Source: Brachypterus glaber (taxonomy: Eukaryota > Arthropoda > Insecta > Coleoptera > Kateretidae). Taken from it: a stretch of DNA of 64,000 nt. Made by a program: the position numbers and the translations under genes. Shown here piece after piece: positions 22,743-34,408 of this stretch (position 1 is its first letter; every line of letters starts with the position of its first letter). The notes under the pieces are model-generated. The model did no database searches. It was not told the DNA's origin and worked only from the letters and a program-made list of their open reading frames with translations. The stretch spans positions 6,584,049 to 6,648,048 of the forward strand of contig OY294046.1 in the NCBI GenBank assembly GCA_958510825.1, in the 5' to 3' direction.

Positions 22743-23395
22743 TTTTTCTTCAAGCGTACTAAAATGTTCATATTTTATAACTGAACACAATAGTTAGAAG
22801 TGATCTATTTTTTTACAGTAAAAAAATGAGTTCATTGTTGTACGCCGTAAAAAAAAGTTAGTTAGCAAAACCACCACTGGCGGCAGCACTCTTTGACTTT
22901 GATGACAGCCATACTTCAAACTTCTTTGTTTATTATGGTAACAGGTGGTTGACTCGAGGTTCTGTGCAAAAACCTTGTGTGAAATTGATTAAAAATGATT
23001 GAAGAAGAATATATGGTTTATACACCTACAAATCTCTCCGAAATTGCGAACGCTACATCAGACAAGTTGCCATCGAAATCGCGAAAAGAGTACGATTAAG
23101 CCTAAGAAAAAAATTTAAAATGAGTTAAGAAAGGTTTAAGTTTATTTCGAAAGGGTTTTATTGGCCTATTTTAATAAAAAAAAACATATTATATTACTGA
23201 ATAAATTAAATTCAAAAATTAATATTTAAAAAAAATATATATGAAGAAAAAATAGTATGTTTCACTCAGAGGAAAATTGCTTTTTTACTCGTCTGTAGTT
23301 TCCGGACTCCGCTTCGCGTCGTCCGTAAATTCTACAGACTAGTAAAATAAAGCTTCACTTTTCCTCTTAGTAAAAAAATATACTATTTTAATGTA
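22743..23395 (+). mobile_element. Interspersed repeat with a short protein-coding remnant, copy 1
   Basis: Matches 63356-63887 over most of its length; shared words include 'CTTCAAGCGTACTAAAATG', 'AAACCACCACTGGCGGCAG' and 'GCACTCTTTGACTTTGATG'. It contains a 34-codon frame (22995-23099) ending '...NATSDKLPSKSRKEYD'. The 'LPSKSRKxYD' motif resembles the N-terminus of tyrosine-recombinase-like proteins in insect mobile elements; that assignment is tentative. The right part has a hairpin TTTTACT..TCTGTAG with a CG-rich core (23283-23350), which copy 2 lacks. Confidence 0.6.
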
Positions 23396-23458
23396 GGTCT
23401 ATCCCTCACTAAAAATATCTTGCTGTTTTTTGTTTTAATAACAGAGATATTTAAGTAA

Positions 23459-23640
23459 ATTAACCCTTTGAGACCCAGTGGGACATATATGTCCCATCCT
23501 GTTTTAAGTCATCACTTGTGTACTGCATGTCCCATTTTAGGTTGTAAAATTATTTAAGTTTTTTTTAGTTACTTAGCGTATTTCTACAAAATTTAATCAA
23601 CAGTGGCAAAGCTATTTGGATGTTATATTTTTTGGCCTAA
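23459..23640. mobile_element. piggyBac-like MITE end (TTAA-flanked)
   Basis: TTAA at 23459-23462 is followed by CCCTTTGAGACCCAGTGGG. The inverse of the same 150-bp sequence ends at a TTAA at 33567-33570. Confidence 0.5.
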
Positions 23641-24061
23641 TAAAAATTTCATTTTAAAATAACAATTATGTTATACTATACCCAGGGTTACATACAGGGT
23701 TACTCTTTTAAATGGTATACCCACCGTAACTTTCCATATTATGTAGCACTTTTTTTTCTATGTAAAATATTTGTTTTATACAACAAAAAAAAACATTTTG
23801 TAATCGCCAATGACAGGTTATAACACAAAAAAGTTTATATAAAAAAAAATAAATCAATCAATTAAAGTTTTTGAAAAAAGATAGGGCTATAGTTCAAGAA
23901 CACACCAGCTGTTGAGGCTGTTACAAATTTCCGGAAAAAGCTTGACACTCTTGTACCCTGTATGCCCATAACTGAAAAAGTAAAAACATCTATTACAGTA
24001 TCATTACTGAGGGATAAACCCACACTTCAAAACAAAATTATCAAAATCAGAATAGCAGTTC

Positions 24062-24261
24062 NNNNNNNNNNNNNNNNNNNNNNNNNNNNNNNNNNNNNNN
24101 NNNNNNNNNNNNNNNNNNNNNNNNNNNNNNNNNNNNNNNNNNNNNNNNNNNNNNNNNNNNNNNNNNNNNNNNNNNNNNNNNNNNNNNNNNNNNNNNNNNN
24201 NNNNNNNNNNNNNNNNNNNNNNNNNNNNNNNNNNNNNNNNNNNNNNNNNNNNNNNNNNNNN
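24062..24261. other. Assembly gap (200 N)
   Basis: Run of N of round length, so the true size is unknown. Confidence 1.
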
Positions 24262-24305
24262 CGAATAAGCTTTCCTGTTAAAAATAAGAGGCTTAACGGC
24301 TAGTA

Positions 24306-25377
24306 TACCGGGTGTCCCCAGCGATCTTCTCGAAAACTAAAAGAGATAATCAAGTTCTGCAAAAACCACCTTAAATGGGACAATAATGTCTATAAAAAGT
24401 AGTCAAAAATAAAATTCACTTGTCAAATTAAAAATAGCAAGTATGATATACTTGTATTCGCAAGCTCAAGGTCTATCTAATACAACCAAAAAAATATAGG
24501 GATGCTATTTGAAACTAGATGAAACGTTGCAAGCACCCTATCAAAACATCGGCACTATTGTACACTAGAGCCATCTAGTTTTCAAATTCCAAACTAGGTG
24601 TTTTGTTTGATTTTAAATTCTGTATCTTTAACACATTATATTCTAGCAAAAAACTGTATATAACATTTTTTATAGGGCTTGAAAAGAGCTTTTATTTAAA
24701 ATATAATTTTTTGAAATCGGGTTATAAATATGTGAGATATGCTAAAAAACCTTTTACTGCTTTAAACGCCAATATCTCGAAAACATTGCCTTTTAGGAAA
24801 ACGTTGTTTATAACATTTTTTGACAAATTTAACATTATCTTTTATATAAGTGCTAAATTAACCAAATACAATAATAATTGCCTTAATTATAAACAAAAAA
24901 CGCTAAAAATAGGACTTTTACCCTATTTTTACCCCCTTAACCCCAATCGTTTACCCCCAAAATCTAATCAGTTTATCGGAATACGATAAAAAACAATATG
25001 GAAAAGTCGATATCTCATGTAGAAATGGAGTTAGAGAGTTTACACCCAGACAGACAAACAGACAGACAGACGGACGCAAAATTTTTTTTTCCTGATTTCG
25101 ACTTAGAATGGTCCAAAACGTCGAGAAATGTGAAAAAAAAACGTGGTCAAAGATTTTGACTTTTCGGCGAAGATTTCCATACATCGGCACTCTTAGTAGC
25201 ACTAAGTGCCGATGTAAAAATAAAGTTAGGAGTAAATTAAGGGAGAGGGTTTGGATTTTATTTTTGGATGCCTTTGATAGATATTGTTGTTCTATTTAAG
25301 GCGGTTTTTGCAGAACTTGATCATCTCTTTTACTTTTCGAGAAAATCGCTGGGTAAAGAGAGTTGGGACACCCGGTA
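24306..25377. mobile_element. 1.07-kb element with ~65-bp TIRs, TACCGGGTGTCCC ends
   Basis: Starts TACCGGGTGTCCCCAGCGAT and ends with the inverse of a similar sequence. Both ends share the words CTCGAAAA..AAAAGAGAT and TTCTGCAAAAACC. TA precedes the left end. The frame 24603-24989 is AT-driven and lacks protein character. The end sequence recurs alone near 63180-63237. Confidence 0.75.
25048..25075. repeat. CAGA tetranucleotide run
   Basis: CCCAGACAGACAAACAGACA followed by similar units, next to a T-run. Confidence 0.7.
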
Positions 25378-25744
25378 GGTGTAAAACGTAATAATATTAT
25401 GTAAACATTCCTAACAGCAAAATCTGAAGGAAAATATAAAATTTCCTCCAATCCATCATTTATAAAAAGGATATGCTAGTTTTGCAAGAAAACTTTTTTA
25501 AGTGAGCTTAAGAGACGAAAATCCTTCTTGCTGATGGATGGTGTCAATATCTCAATTTTATACTTCGGAAAGTATTAGTTTTCGAAAATATATTTGTTTT
25601 AGCATATGGTAAAGAAGGAAATGTGAATATCTGCAGAAGGCCTAGCTGGAATTAACTTTAACCCTTTAAGTATACTCAATTTTCAGATTTAACTTCTTTT
25701 GGTTTGTAATACATGTAAGCAATATATATGTCTTAAAATAAAAC

Positions 25745-25774
25745 GAGTCTAGATCATACGGCCGAAAGTTGTAG

Positions 25775-25805
<31 letters not shown>

Positions 25806-26475
25806 TGCCGAAGAAATGCTTTTACCCCATCTACTGCATTCTCCAGAGGTTCTCAATATTTGATTAAAACAATGAATTTCTTATGCATATAGCTACACCA
25901 GGCGAGCATTTATTATTTAATTAGCTAAAGCTAAATTATTTAGCCTAAATATAATCCTATTTTATTCTTAAAATATATCACCTTCTAAATTCTGAAATAT
26001 CGTACCTGAAAAATGCATCCCATTAAAAAAAAACACCAAACCAGCAAACTACCAAACCAAACCATTATTAACGTAAACCAACGCCTCTCATAAAAAAAAA
26101 CACCAAACCAGCAAACTACTAAACTACCAAACCAAACCATTGTTAACGTAAAAAAAAACACCAAACCAGCAAACTACCAAACCAAACCATTGTTAACGTA
26201 AACCAACCCCTCCCATTAAAAAAAAACACAAAACCAGCAAACTACCAAACCAAACCATTGTTAACGTATACCAACGCACCCATTAAAAAAAAACACTAAC
26301 CAGAAATTCGTGAGTATTTTAACAATTTTTTGTTATAAAAATGTCAACAATTATTGTATTATATTTATTAATTTTCAGAGAATAGTAATAAGCAACCAGT
26401 TATATATCAATGTATAAATACATTCCTACGCTTTGAGAGCCACTGAAATCAGTGCTGCCATTACTTCGGCCGTAA
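25745..26475. mobile_element. MITE-like repeat with internal 65-bp minisatellite, copy 1
   Basis: Starts at GATCATACGGCCGAAAGTTG. An uninterrupted (GAA)n tract lies at about 25770-25803. About four units of a 60-68-bp repeat (key word CCAAACCAGCAAACTACC) lie at 26020-26290. It ends near CTTCGGCCGTAATACCC. Copy 2 at 61114-61863 keeps the matching terminal inverse CTTTCGGCCGTATGGTC. Confidence 0.75.
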
Positions 26476-26479
26476 TACC

Positions 26480-27183
26480 CACCTCGAATAAAACCCTATT
26501 GTAGACGTCTTATTGTACCCGTCGAACAGCTTTTTCTGCTTAAACCCTTTAATCAGCCTGCAATCAACATTTTTTTGGGCCCCTAAGGGTGGAGGTCTAA
26601 ATAAATGTTACTTAATGGAAAAAGCTTGGCTTGGCAGTTGTACGTGTATTTCAACATAAATTATTATGTAGTGTCCAATAATTCACAGAAAAATTGACGA
26701 AATTATGTATATTATTAAGGACAGAAATTTTTAATTTTAAACAAAATTATAAAAATATTAATTTATCATTCCATCAATCTAACATACAATTATTTATCAT
26801 GTTTTCATACTGTGAAATCAATTTTCTTCACCTATAGCAATAATAATTTTTTCTCTACTAGTAGGAGTAAATTTTATAAACAATTGATTTCTGTCAACTT
26901 AGATTTTTATTTCTTTGTTCAATTTTTACTAATTAAACCCAAGAAAATAGCTTTAAATAACGTTTTATTTTACTAAATATAATTAATTGTAATTATTACT
27001 AATTAAAAAATTAAAAAAAAAAAAACTAAAGTTTTAAACGTTATTTGAGCAAATGTGATTGATTTTTATGAAAATTTCAAGAAATATCATTTCTGTTAAT
27101 AATTTATTTTATTATTTGAATAAAAATAGTTAATTAGTGCTAGTAGTGAAAAAACTAATATATAAACTACGGTAGAAAACATT
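26480..27183. other. AT-rich with one short repeat remnant
   Basis: 26728-26795 is a remnant of the GGACAGAAATTTTTAATTTT family. The rest is AT-rich without features. Confidence 0.4.
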
Positions 27184-27932
27184 ATTATAGCCTCGCACTC
27201 TTAAATCCCTCGCTGCTACGCAGCTCGGGATTTAATTCGCTCGGCTATAAAAAAAGTCTTATCTACCTTGGTATATAATTTTAACTTAAAATCACGATCG
27301 TATTAAAAAAAAAACAAATGAAAATCGTTTTTTTTTTAATATCTACCAATTTGTTTTTTGATTAATATAATCGTAGGCTTGTTGGAAACTAAAAAAAGTT
27401 AAATCTAAAATTTTACAGCACTTTTGGGTTAAAGTTAATTCCAGCTAGGCATGACAGAGTATGTGTCGATATGTAAATTGTTCCTGGGATGCATTTATAT
27501 TCCTATAAAATCATAATGTTATCAAAAGCTTTTACTTTACCCAAGGAAAGTCGTGTATTATAGCCTTGCACTCTTAAACCACTCGCTACTACGCAGCTCG
27601 GGATTTAATTCGCTCGGCTATAAAAAAAGTCTTATCTACCTTGGTATATAATTTTAACTTAAAATCACGATCGTATTAAAAAAAAAACAAATGAAAATCG
27701 TTTTTTTTTTAATATCTACCAATTTGTTTTTTGATTAATATAATCGTAGGCTTGTTGGAAACTAAAAAAAGTTAAATCTAAAATTTTACAGCACTTTTGG
27801 GTTAAAGTTAATTCCAGCTAGGCATGACAGAGTATCTGTCGATATGTAAATTGTTCCTGGGATGCATTTATATTCCTATAAAATCATAATGTTATCAAAA
27901 GCTTTTACTTTACCCAAGGAAAGTCGTGTATT
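27184..27932. repeat. Direct tandem duplication, 373-bp period, two copies
   Basis: 27184-27556 and 27557-27932 are near-identical; a handful of differences cluster in the first 40 bases. Each copy starts with a hairpin, ATAGCC...GGCTAT enclosing TTAAATCCC...GGGATTTAA and the core TCGCTGCTACGCAGCTC. Each ends CCAAGGAAAGTCGTGTATTA. Confidence 0.9.
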
Positions 27933-27984
27933 AGTAAAAAATACACTGTCCAGTAAAGGAGCTTTCCCATTTTTCACCTCCGCG

Positions 27985-28430
27985 CGTGATATGGATATTT
28001 ATTATCAGATTCACTTTTAGCAACCTTAAAAATATACCAATTTTCACGAAAACTATACCCCGCCCTTTATGTGGTGTAGTTAGAATTTTTTCGTTATCAG
28101 CAACCTCCAAAACCCCAATACACCAATTTTCACGAAAACTACCCCCTGCCCCTCAGGGGGTGGAGTTAGAATTTTTTTATTATCAGATTTTCTTCAGCTA
28201 CCTTAAAAACCCCAATATACAAATTTACTAAAAAACTACCCCCCATCCCTCAGGGGGTGAAATTAGAAAAATTTTATTATAAAACTCTTATATACCAATT
28301 TTGAAGAAAATATTGAAAAAATTAAAAAATACTTACTCCCTCACCCCCTGGAGTTACAAAAACTTTATTATCAGATTCAATTTCAGCAGCCTTAAAAACC
28401 CCTATATAGCAATTTTAAAAATTTTCTAAA
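27985..28430. repeat. Imperfect ~105-bp tandem repeat, about four units
   Basis: Recurring words are TTATTATCAG(ATT), CCTTAAAAACCCC, CCAATTTTCACGAAAACTA and CAGGGGGTG. The open frame 27986-28231 follows this repeat. Confidence 0.7.
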
Positions 28431-28539
28431 AAAATATATTTTTCCTCATTGCCATGCCCCCCTTGCCTCACCCCAATGTTCACCAAAAACAATCCCGAAC
28501 GAGAACTTTTGCTAACATAACTGTATGCCAAATTTCAAG

Positions 28540-28640
28540 TCTCTAGCTTAAAGCGTTCTTAAGTTATCGTGCCCACAAGATTTTCCAGATAGACCGATCG
28601 ACCGACCGACCAACCGACCGAGCGACAATTTTTTTTACAT
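28540..28640. repeat. 'Tetranucleotide module' with GACC run
   Basis: AGCTTAAAGCGTTCTTAAGT leads into ACAAGATTTTCCAGATAGAC, then (CGAC)n and a T-run. The inverse order occurs at 59685-59760. Confidence 0.6.
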
Positions 28641-29064
28641 GTAAAAAAGTTTACACTGTGTGCTTTAATTTTGTTTCTTTTACATTTATTTACTTTTTAC
28701 GAACAAACTAAGTAAAATAAAAAAAATATTTGTATAAATATTTTTGTAGAGAATTTTATGATCTACAAATTAAGTCCTAATAAATTTTTATTCAAATTTG
28801 ATAGTCTTGCCACAAATCAGCAATTAAGTAAACTCTACACTTTAATTTTAAGCATTTTATTTTTTTTCAATATACCCTAAAATTTTCAAAATGCTACTCT
28901 TTTTTTAGGATTTTGAAAAAAAAAACGTCATTATTTCCTGGACTTATATCTCAACAAGGTGAGGTGCTGGAATATTTCTAAGGGCAGATTCGGATCCTAC
29001 GCTCTCGAATTAGTAAGAAAAATTTCAGGTCAGGGCAAAAATTAAAGTTGAGATTTGTTGCCTA
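28641..29064. other. AT-rich, nothing recognised
   Basis: No gene or repeat boundary seen. Confidence 0.4.
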
Positions 29065-29364
29065 GGGAACGTTCAAGTATTACGTAACGCTCCTAGGGGG
29101 GGTGGGGGCCATTTTGGAGTGTTAAGCCCATGTTAATGGTATAGGAAAATAGCGTTACAGGGGGGTGGGGTCCAAAATGATCAAAATTTGCGTTACGTAA
29201 GGGCATATCCACAGGCTCGCATAACAACATCGTACATAAGAATGCGATGCCGTAATTGGCTTGAAGTGCCGCCATGTATCTTGTAAGCCAATCACGGTAC
29301 AGCATTCTTAAGTACTATGTTGTTATGTCAGCTTGTGGATATGCCTTAATACTTGAACGTTCCC
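29065..29364. mobile_element. AACGTTC-family MITE interrupted by another MITE
   Basis: GGGAACGTTCAAGTATTACG on the left and the inverse on the right, with TA just outside both ends. The host MITE is split at 29200/29347 by the element below. Removing that element and one TAA restores the usual CGTAATACTTGAACG arm. Confidence 0.85.
29201..29346. mobile_element. 146-bp hairpin MITE with 3-bp TAA duplication (Harbinger-type)
   Basis: Starts GGGCATATCCACAGGCT, ends with the inverse, and is flanked by TAA at 29198-29200 and 29347-29349. Relatives at 52537-52649 and 60494-60597 share GGCCTATCC/GGATATGCC ends and AACATAAGAATGCGATGCCG. Confidence 0.8.
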
Positions 29365-29425
29365 CTAAGGGTATAATATTGATTCCAGACGGTGGACGGT
29401 TGACGGTGCACCGTATCAATGTTAA

Positions 29426-29947
29426 GACCACTTTACACGGAACAATTTGTACGCAAGTTTGATGCTATGCAAGTTTGCTGTCAGATATAGCATGAGGACA
29501 ATTGGACATTGATTTGCCTTTTCACGGAGCAAGTTGTACGCAAGTTTGGTGCTATATATTGCAAGGTAAACAGTGCTGCCAACCAGACAATTTTGACGTG
29601 TCTCTGCGTTTGTTGACAAAAACATACCCTAGCATTTGCTTTGTTAAGGAAGTTTTTTAGTTAGACAGACCGACCTATTATTAATAATAATAATTATTAA
29701 CATGTGCAGTTGCTACTATATTAGTAAAATGAAATCGATTTGGTAACTTTTTTTCCAGGTTGGTACCACGAAAATAACCATAAAACTTGCGTGAAAATCG
29801 CCGAAAAATAGAACATGTTCTAAATAATTTAATTGCACGTAAATGGCCTCAAACTTGCCTGAAGGCATGCGCAGTGACTGAATCATTCTTGCAACAAACT
29901 TGCATAGCATCAAACTTGCGCACAAATTGCTCCGTGTAAAGTGGCTT
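29426..29947. mobile_element. 0.52-kb TTAA-flanked MITE with ~50-bp TIRs
   Basis: The left arm has ACCACTTTACACGGAACAAT, then GCAAGTTTGATGCTATGCAA. The right arm is the inverse. TTAA is at 29422-29425 and 29948-29951. An additional internal copy of CACGGAGCAAGTTGTACGCA lies near 29524. Frames on either strand here are mirror products of the TIRs. Confidence 0.75.
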
Positions 29948-30266
29948 TTAAAGGTAAATACGAAATAATTTAGCTGACAGTATATAACGCAAAGTAATGT
30001 TTACATCGAATTTCAATTGTAGGTTAGTGTAAACAAGTCAAGCCAGATGAAGTACACTTACAACGAAGTGAAACAAAAAGAACCACTAGTGGGCTTAGTA
30101 ACAAAATAGTACATCCATCCATTTCAGGGTTGGCAGGGCAGGTTTCTCCTTCACAGAGTTCCTGAAGGATTATTGAGATGAAGCAGCTCCACAGAAAAAT
30201 ATAATTATATAAAAGTCCATGACAATAAATAGCATATTTTGTTAGACAATACAATTTTTTTGGCTA

Positions 30267-30441
30267 ATTCCGAATATCTTTAGAGTAAATCGCATTTTTA
30301 TTCCATTCTTGAGAAAAATGCTTTTTACATTTTTTTTTTCCTTTTATTAAATGCTTATTTGAAAATTATTATAGAACCTGAAAAAGAATTTTCTCGAAAA
30401 CAGAAAAATATAGCGATTAACCTACTTTAAAGATTCGGAAT
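30267..30441. mobile_element. 175-bp inverted-repeat MITE
   Basis: ATTCCGAATATCTTTAGAGT on the left pairs with the right end ACTTTAAAGATTCGGAAT, followed by the shared AATCGC. Confidence 0.6.
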
Positions 30442-30445
30442 CAGT

Positions 30446-30928
30446 ATATTAAAGTACTAGTTTCATAACGCCGCAAGCTGCTCGTTTTCTAAACTTGTAC
30501 TCGTGCGCCAAAAATCCGTTATGAAACGAGTGCTTTATATAATTTTTTCTATTTTGCTCTAAAATTAAAAAAAAAAATACGTTTAAATTGATGACTGATT
30601 TAGGGATTTTTGTTTTGGATTGGCATTACAGTTTACACCATAAAATTCTAAGAACAAATGATATTTTGATATATTTTATAGTCATCTCTTCTCTTTTTTA
30701 CTGCAATTAACCAAGCCACAATTTTAACATGGTAAAAATAACCTAAACACAAAATTTTGTAGAAAATTCAACTTTAAAGCGACATTGACATTTGCACGGA
30801 AAACGTCAAGCGATATGCCAGGTCTGTTGCCAACCCAAAAGAACAAAAAGTACAGACCTCTTATGGGCCTATAAGAACACGCAAAATGCGTGTGATTATG
30901 AGCTTATAAGAGTCGCAAAATAGAAAAA
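30446..30928. mobile_element. ~0.5-kb MITE, copy 2 (family of 17263-17783)
   Basis: Same TATTAAAGTACTAGTTTCAT start and GCAAAATAGAAAA end. The terminal hairpin is shuffled relative to copy 1, with CGCCGCAAGCTGCTCG in the loop. Confidence 0.7.
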
Positions 30929-30975
30929 AGTACTATCGAAATCACCTAACAAAATAAGAAAATCGTCACTGTTGA

Positions 30976-31677
30976 CCAGAAACGAGTTTTCTGGATTTAG
31001 CTGTGAATGGTTCTATAATATACTTCATTAATGATTCTATCTTAGAGTCCGTTAATTCTATTAAAGATCTTGGTGTTACTTTTGATCGTGAGCTTAACTT
31101 TATAATGCACATTAATAATATAACATCTAAAGCATCTAAGATGTTGGGTTTTGTTTTAAGAAACTGTGGTGAGTTTTCTGTTAGATCTTCAGTTAGAGTT
31201 TTCAATTCTTTAGTTAGATCCAATCTAGAATATGCCTCAATTATTTGGTCTCCTCAATATAATAATCATATTGATGGGTTGGAAAGTATCCAAAGAAAAA
31301 TGCTTAGGTTTTGTGCTTTTAAATTAAACACTCCTATTCCTGATCATAACTACTCCCACATTTATTCATTTTTAGATGTAGATTTATTGGAAAGTAGGAG
31401 AAAAAAGTCAGATTTATGTTACCTTTTCAAAATATTTAATGGGCTTATTGATTGCCCAGACTTACTAAGTCAAATACATTTAAATGTTCCGGCAAGGGTC
31501 ATGCGCAACATTTCTCCGCTTTTTAAAATCCCATATCACCGTACAAATTACGGTTGTAATTCTCCCATGGATAGAGTCATGACTTTAGCCAATAGTTTGG
31601 ATAATTGTGACTTTACTTTTTCCACTTTAGCATCGTTTAAAACCTCTTTAAAAAGCATTAACTTCACTGATGTTTAA
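30976..31677 (+). pseudogene. RT C-terminal domain, Jockey-like (truncated)
   Basis: About 233 residues open to TAA at 31675-31677. It lacks a natural start; GTG at 31003 is only in-frame Val. Motifs in order are 'SVNSIKDLGVTFDRELNF' (the FLGV-type motif after the palm), 'HINNITSKASKMLGFVLR', 'VFNSLVRSNLEYASIIWSP', 'LESIQRKMLRFCAF', then a Leu-rich tail. These are standard for the thumb/C-terminal part of Jockey/I-type RTs. The catalytic YADD box and endonuclease are absent, so it cannot act alone. No internal stop is present, so it is relatively recent compared with 14700-15830. Confidence 0.8.
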
Positions 31678-31890
31678 ATTTCTTATTAATGTTTAATTTT
31701 TTTAATTTTAGTATTGTATAGTTTTTTGTTATTTGCAAGGTTATTTTTTCTATTTTTTTTTTGTTATAATTATTATTTTTTTTTTACATTATATTAGGTT
31801 TCTATTATCATGTTATCTTATGTACATTTAATTTTTGTAGTGGGGTTTTCCCGTTAATAAATAAATAAATAAAAAAAAAAAAATAAATAA
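30976..31890 (+). mobile_element. Non-LTR retrotransposon 3' fragment with AATAAA-repeat tail
   Basis: Contains the RT C-terminal frame below, about 170 bp of 3' UTR and a (TAAA)n/A tail at 31853-31890. Truncated at the 5' end within the RT, next to the MITE ending at 30928. Confidence 0.8.
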
Positions 31891-33638
31891 TATGTAGACC
31901 TTCTGCTACCATGATTAATAGTCAGATTTTTCCGTGGACCTACTACTTCATCTAGTTGATCCTTCCAAACGACGTGCCTTAGGCAATACTAGGCAATTGC
32001 CTAGGGCCGCATATTTTCAGTTGAGAAACTTTTTTTTGGAATGGTTGGGTTCAAAGGGGTGAAAATTGTGATAAAATTTGGTGTCCAAACCAACATTTGC
32101 AAAATAAAAAATAAAAATCAACCTGTTAAGCGTTTTTTTTTAACTTGTAACTGGAAAGTTAAAAACAAAACAAAACACACAACTTCCCTTTAATTTGAAT
32201 AATATTTTTTAGTTAGAGGACGAAAATCAATTATTTTTATTGATTTGACGCACTATTTTGATAAACACCCTTTTCTATTGTTCATTAATTCAAACTTATG
32301 TAGTTTAATTCCAAACACGTATTTCATTATTTTACATGTGGTCCAAAAAAGTACATATATTATGAATAAAACATACTTATAAAATGAAATGTCCAAACTT
32401 TTTAAACAAAAAGAACAAAATCTGCCGAAAATTTTTAAAAAGCATTAATAAGTTTTATCAAGGTGGGCACTGAAATCGTAAATTTTGCAACATTGTTTGA
32501 TTTTGTTTGATAGGTTAGAATGGTTTTTTAAATTAAGGTTATTTATTTGTCAAATTTAAAACAAACAAAGCAAAAACATAGTATACGCTTTGATTTTTTT
32601 TCTAAAAATAAAATAAAAAAGATAAAATAACCTAATTTACATAATTTTTTTAATTATAAAGTATTATAAAAGTTATTTAAATAGTACAATACAAAAAACT
32701 AACAAAAAATCCAATACTTACTATATTTTACCCTAGGCGGTTCTTGTCAAAAGTTTAACCCAACTTTTAAAATCTGTTGTCAGAATGATATGATGTTGTA
32801 AAACTTACGATTTCAATGCCTACCTTGATAAAACATATTAATGCTTTTTAAAAAAATTCGGTAGAAATTTATTATCTTCATATAATAATTTAAACATTGC
32901 TTTAAAAACACAACTAATAAACAACAAAGTAATAAAATTATATGTATTAGCTAAATTTAATTAAATTAAAATTTTATTTAAATAGGTGGAAATTTTTCTA
33001 TTATACAGTGCTTAAATTAAGTCTGGTATCACCCGATTAACTTTTCAGTTAAAAACATACGCTCGGGCAGGTCGATTTTTATCTTTAATTTTGAAAATTT
33101 TGGTGTAAAAAAACTTATCAAAATTTTCACCCCCTTGCACCCTCTCGTCATAACTTTTTTTTCAAATAACAACCTACCACTTGTGACACATGGTTGGAAG
33201 GGTAATTTAATAAGCTTTCTAACGGTGTATAATAAAGGGCTTATAAAAAAATGGGTGACTATTTGAAAAAAAAAATAGAATGGGTGAGTGCAAGAGGGTG
33301 AAAATTGTAATAAAATTTGGTGTAAACCAAATTTGCAAAATAAAAAATAAAAATCGATTTGTATGAGCTTTTTTTTAACTTGTAACTGGAAAGTTAAAAA
33401 AAATACAATAGTAGCTTTGCCTCTGTCAATACATTTTTTTAGAAATATGCTCCAAGTAACTAAAAAATCTCTGAAATAATTTTACAACATAAAATGGGAC
33501 ATGCAGTCCACAAGTGATAACTTAAAATAGGATGGAAGATATTTATCCCACTGGGGCTCAAGGGGTTAAATTCCTCCAAGGAGTAGAGCGTTGTATTATT
33601 CTAGCGCTTACTTACGCGTTGTGAATAGTATAATAATC
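31891..33638. other. Mixed repeat remnants
   Basis: 31960-32020 contains the hAT-style word GCCTTAGGCAATACTAGGCA. 32040-32160 and 33290-33405 are direct copies of a sequence with GGGTGAAAATTGTGATAAAA/TTTGGTGT and ACTTGTAACTGGAAAGTTAA, and a partial inverse lies at 33060-33135. 33418-33570 is the piggyBac-like end matching 23459-23600. No gene seen. Confidence 0.5.
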
Positions 33639-33791
33639 GAAGAGCTCAGGGGAAAAACGTTCATAGTCTATTTCTTGTCGAAAATTCGTTATACACGCTA
33701 CCTAAAAGCTTGGGTCGCGAACTACAAGATGGCGTGTCTAACTAATTTTCCACAGAAAATGTACTATGATCGTTTTTCCCCTGAGCCCTTC
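33639..33791. mobile_element. ~153-bp MITE, AGCTCAGGGGAAAAACG ends
   Basis: GAAGAGCTCAGGGGAAAAAC on the left and its inverse (one mismatch in the first 20) on the right. The frame 33591-33806 crosses it and is not a gene. Confidence 0.7.
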
Positions 33792-33799
33792 AATTGTAT

Positions 33800-34405
33800 A
33801 TTTTGAGCCCCCAGGTAGTGAAGCAATAAATTTTGGTTAATTGTCTTTACCAAAAACGAGTAAGAAATTATATGCAAATTTTATTAAAATTTCATAGAAA
33901 CATTTAGAAATATAAAGCAAAGTTTTAACTTCTATTAAGCCAATAAATTACAATTACGGTTTTAAATTATTCATAAAACAAATAAGAATTCCGAGACTAT
34001 TATTGTCAGAAACCTTGACATGGAAAATTATTATTTCTATAATCTACCTATCTATTATATTTTCAACTCACCACGTGTTACTTTTCGTCGAATATTCATC
34101 ATTTTTATTTTAATCTTGACAGTTTAAATAAATATAAGGTTCCAAGGGTATATGCCAGGCTTTTCTTTTGAAGGCGGGCTAACAGTATTGGATTATTCGT
34201 TTAAAGAAGGGTATCGTTTTAAATAGGAGTTTTGGGCTAAATAAGAAAAATATGTTTTTGTTTAAAAAAGTGCAAAATGATGAAAAGAAATGATAAAAAA
34301 GTGTATTGTTTGTTAATAAAGAACAAAATGAAAAATCAAATTAAAAACTTAGGAATTATTTGTTATCGTAAACCCGACAACATGGCATTATTCTTGCGCT
34401 AAATG
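33800..34405. other. AT-rich, nothing recognised
   Basis: No motif or boundary identified before the RT fragment. Confidence 0.4.
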
Positions 34406-34408
34406 TGA

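Noticed and set aside
24603..24989. 128-codon open frame
   Set aside because: AT-driven composition (Phe/Tyr/Lys/Asn), inside an element between TIRs, no motif.
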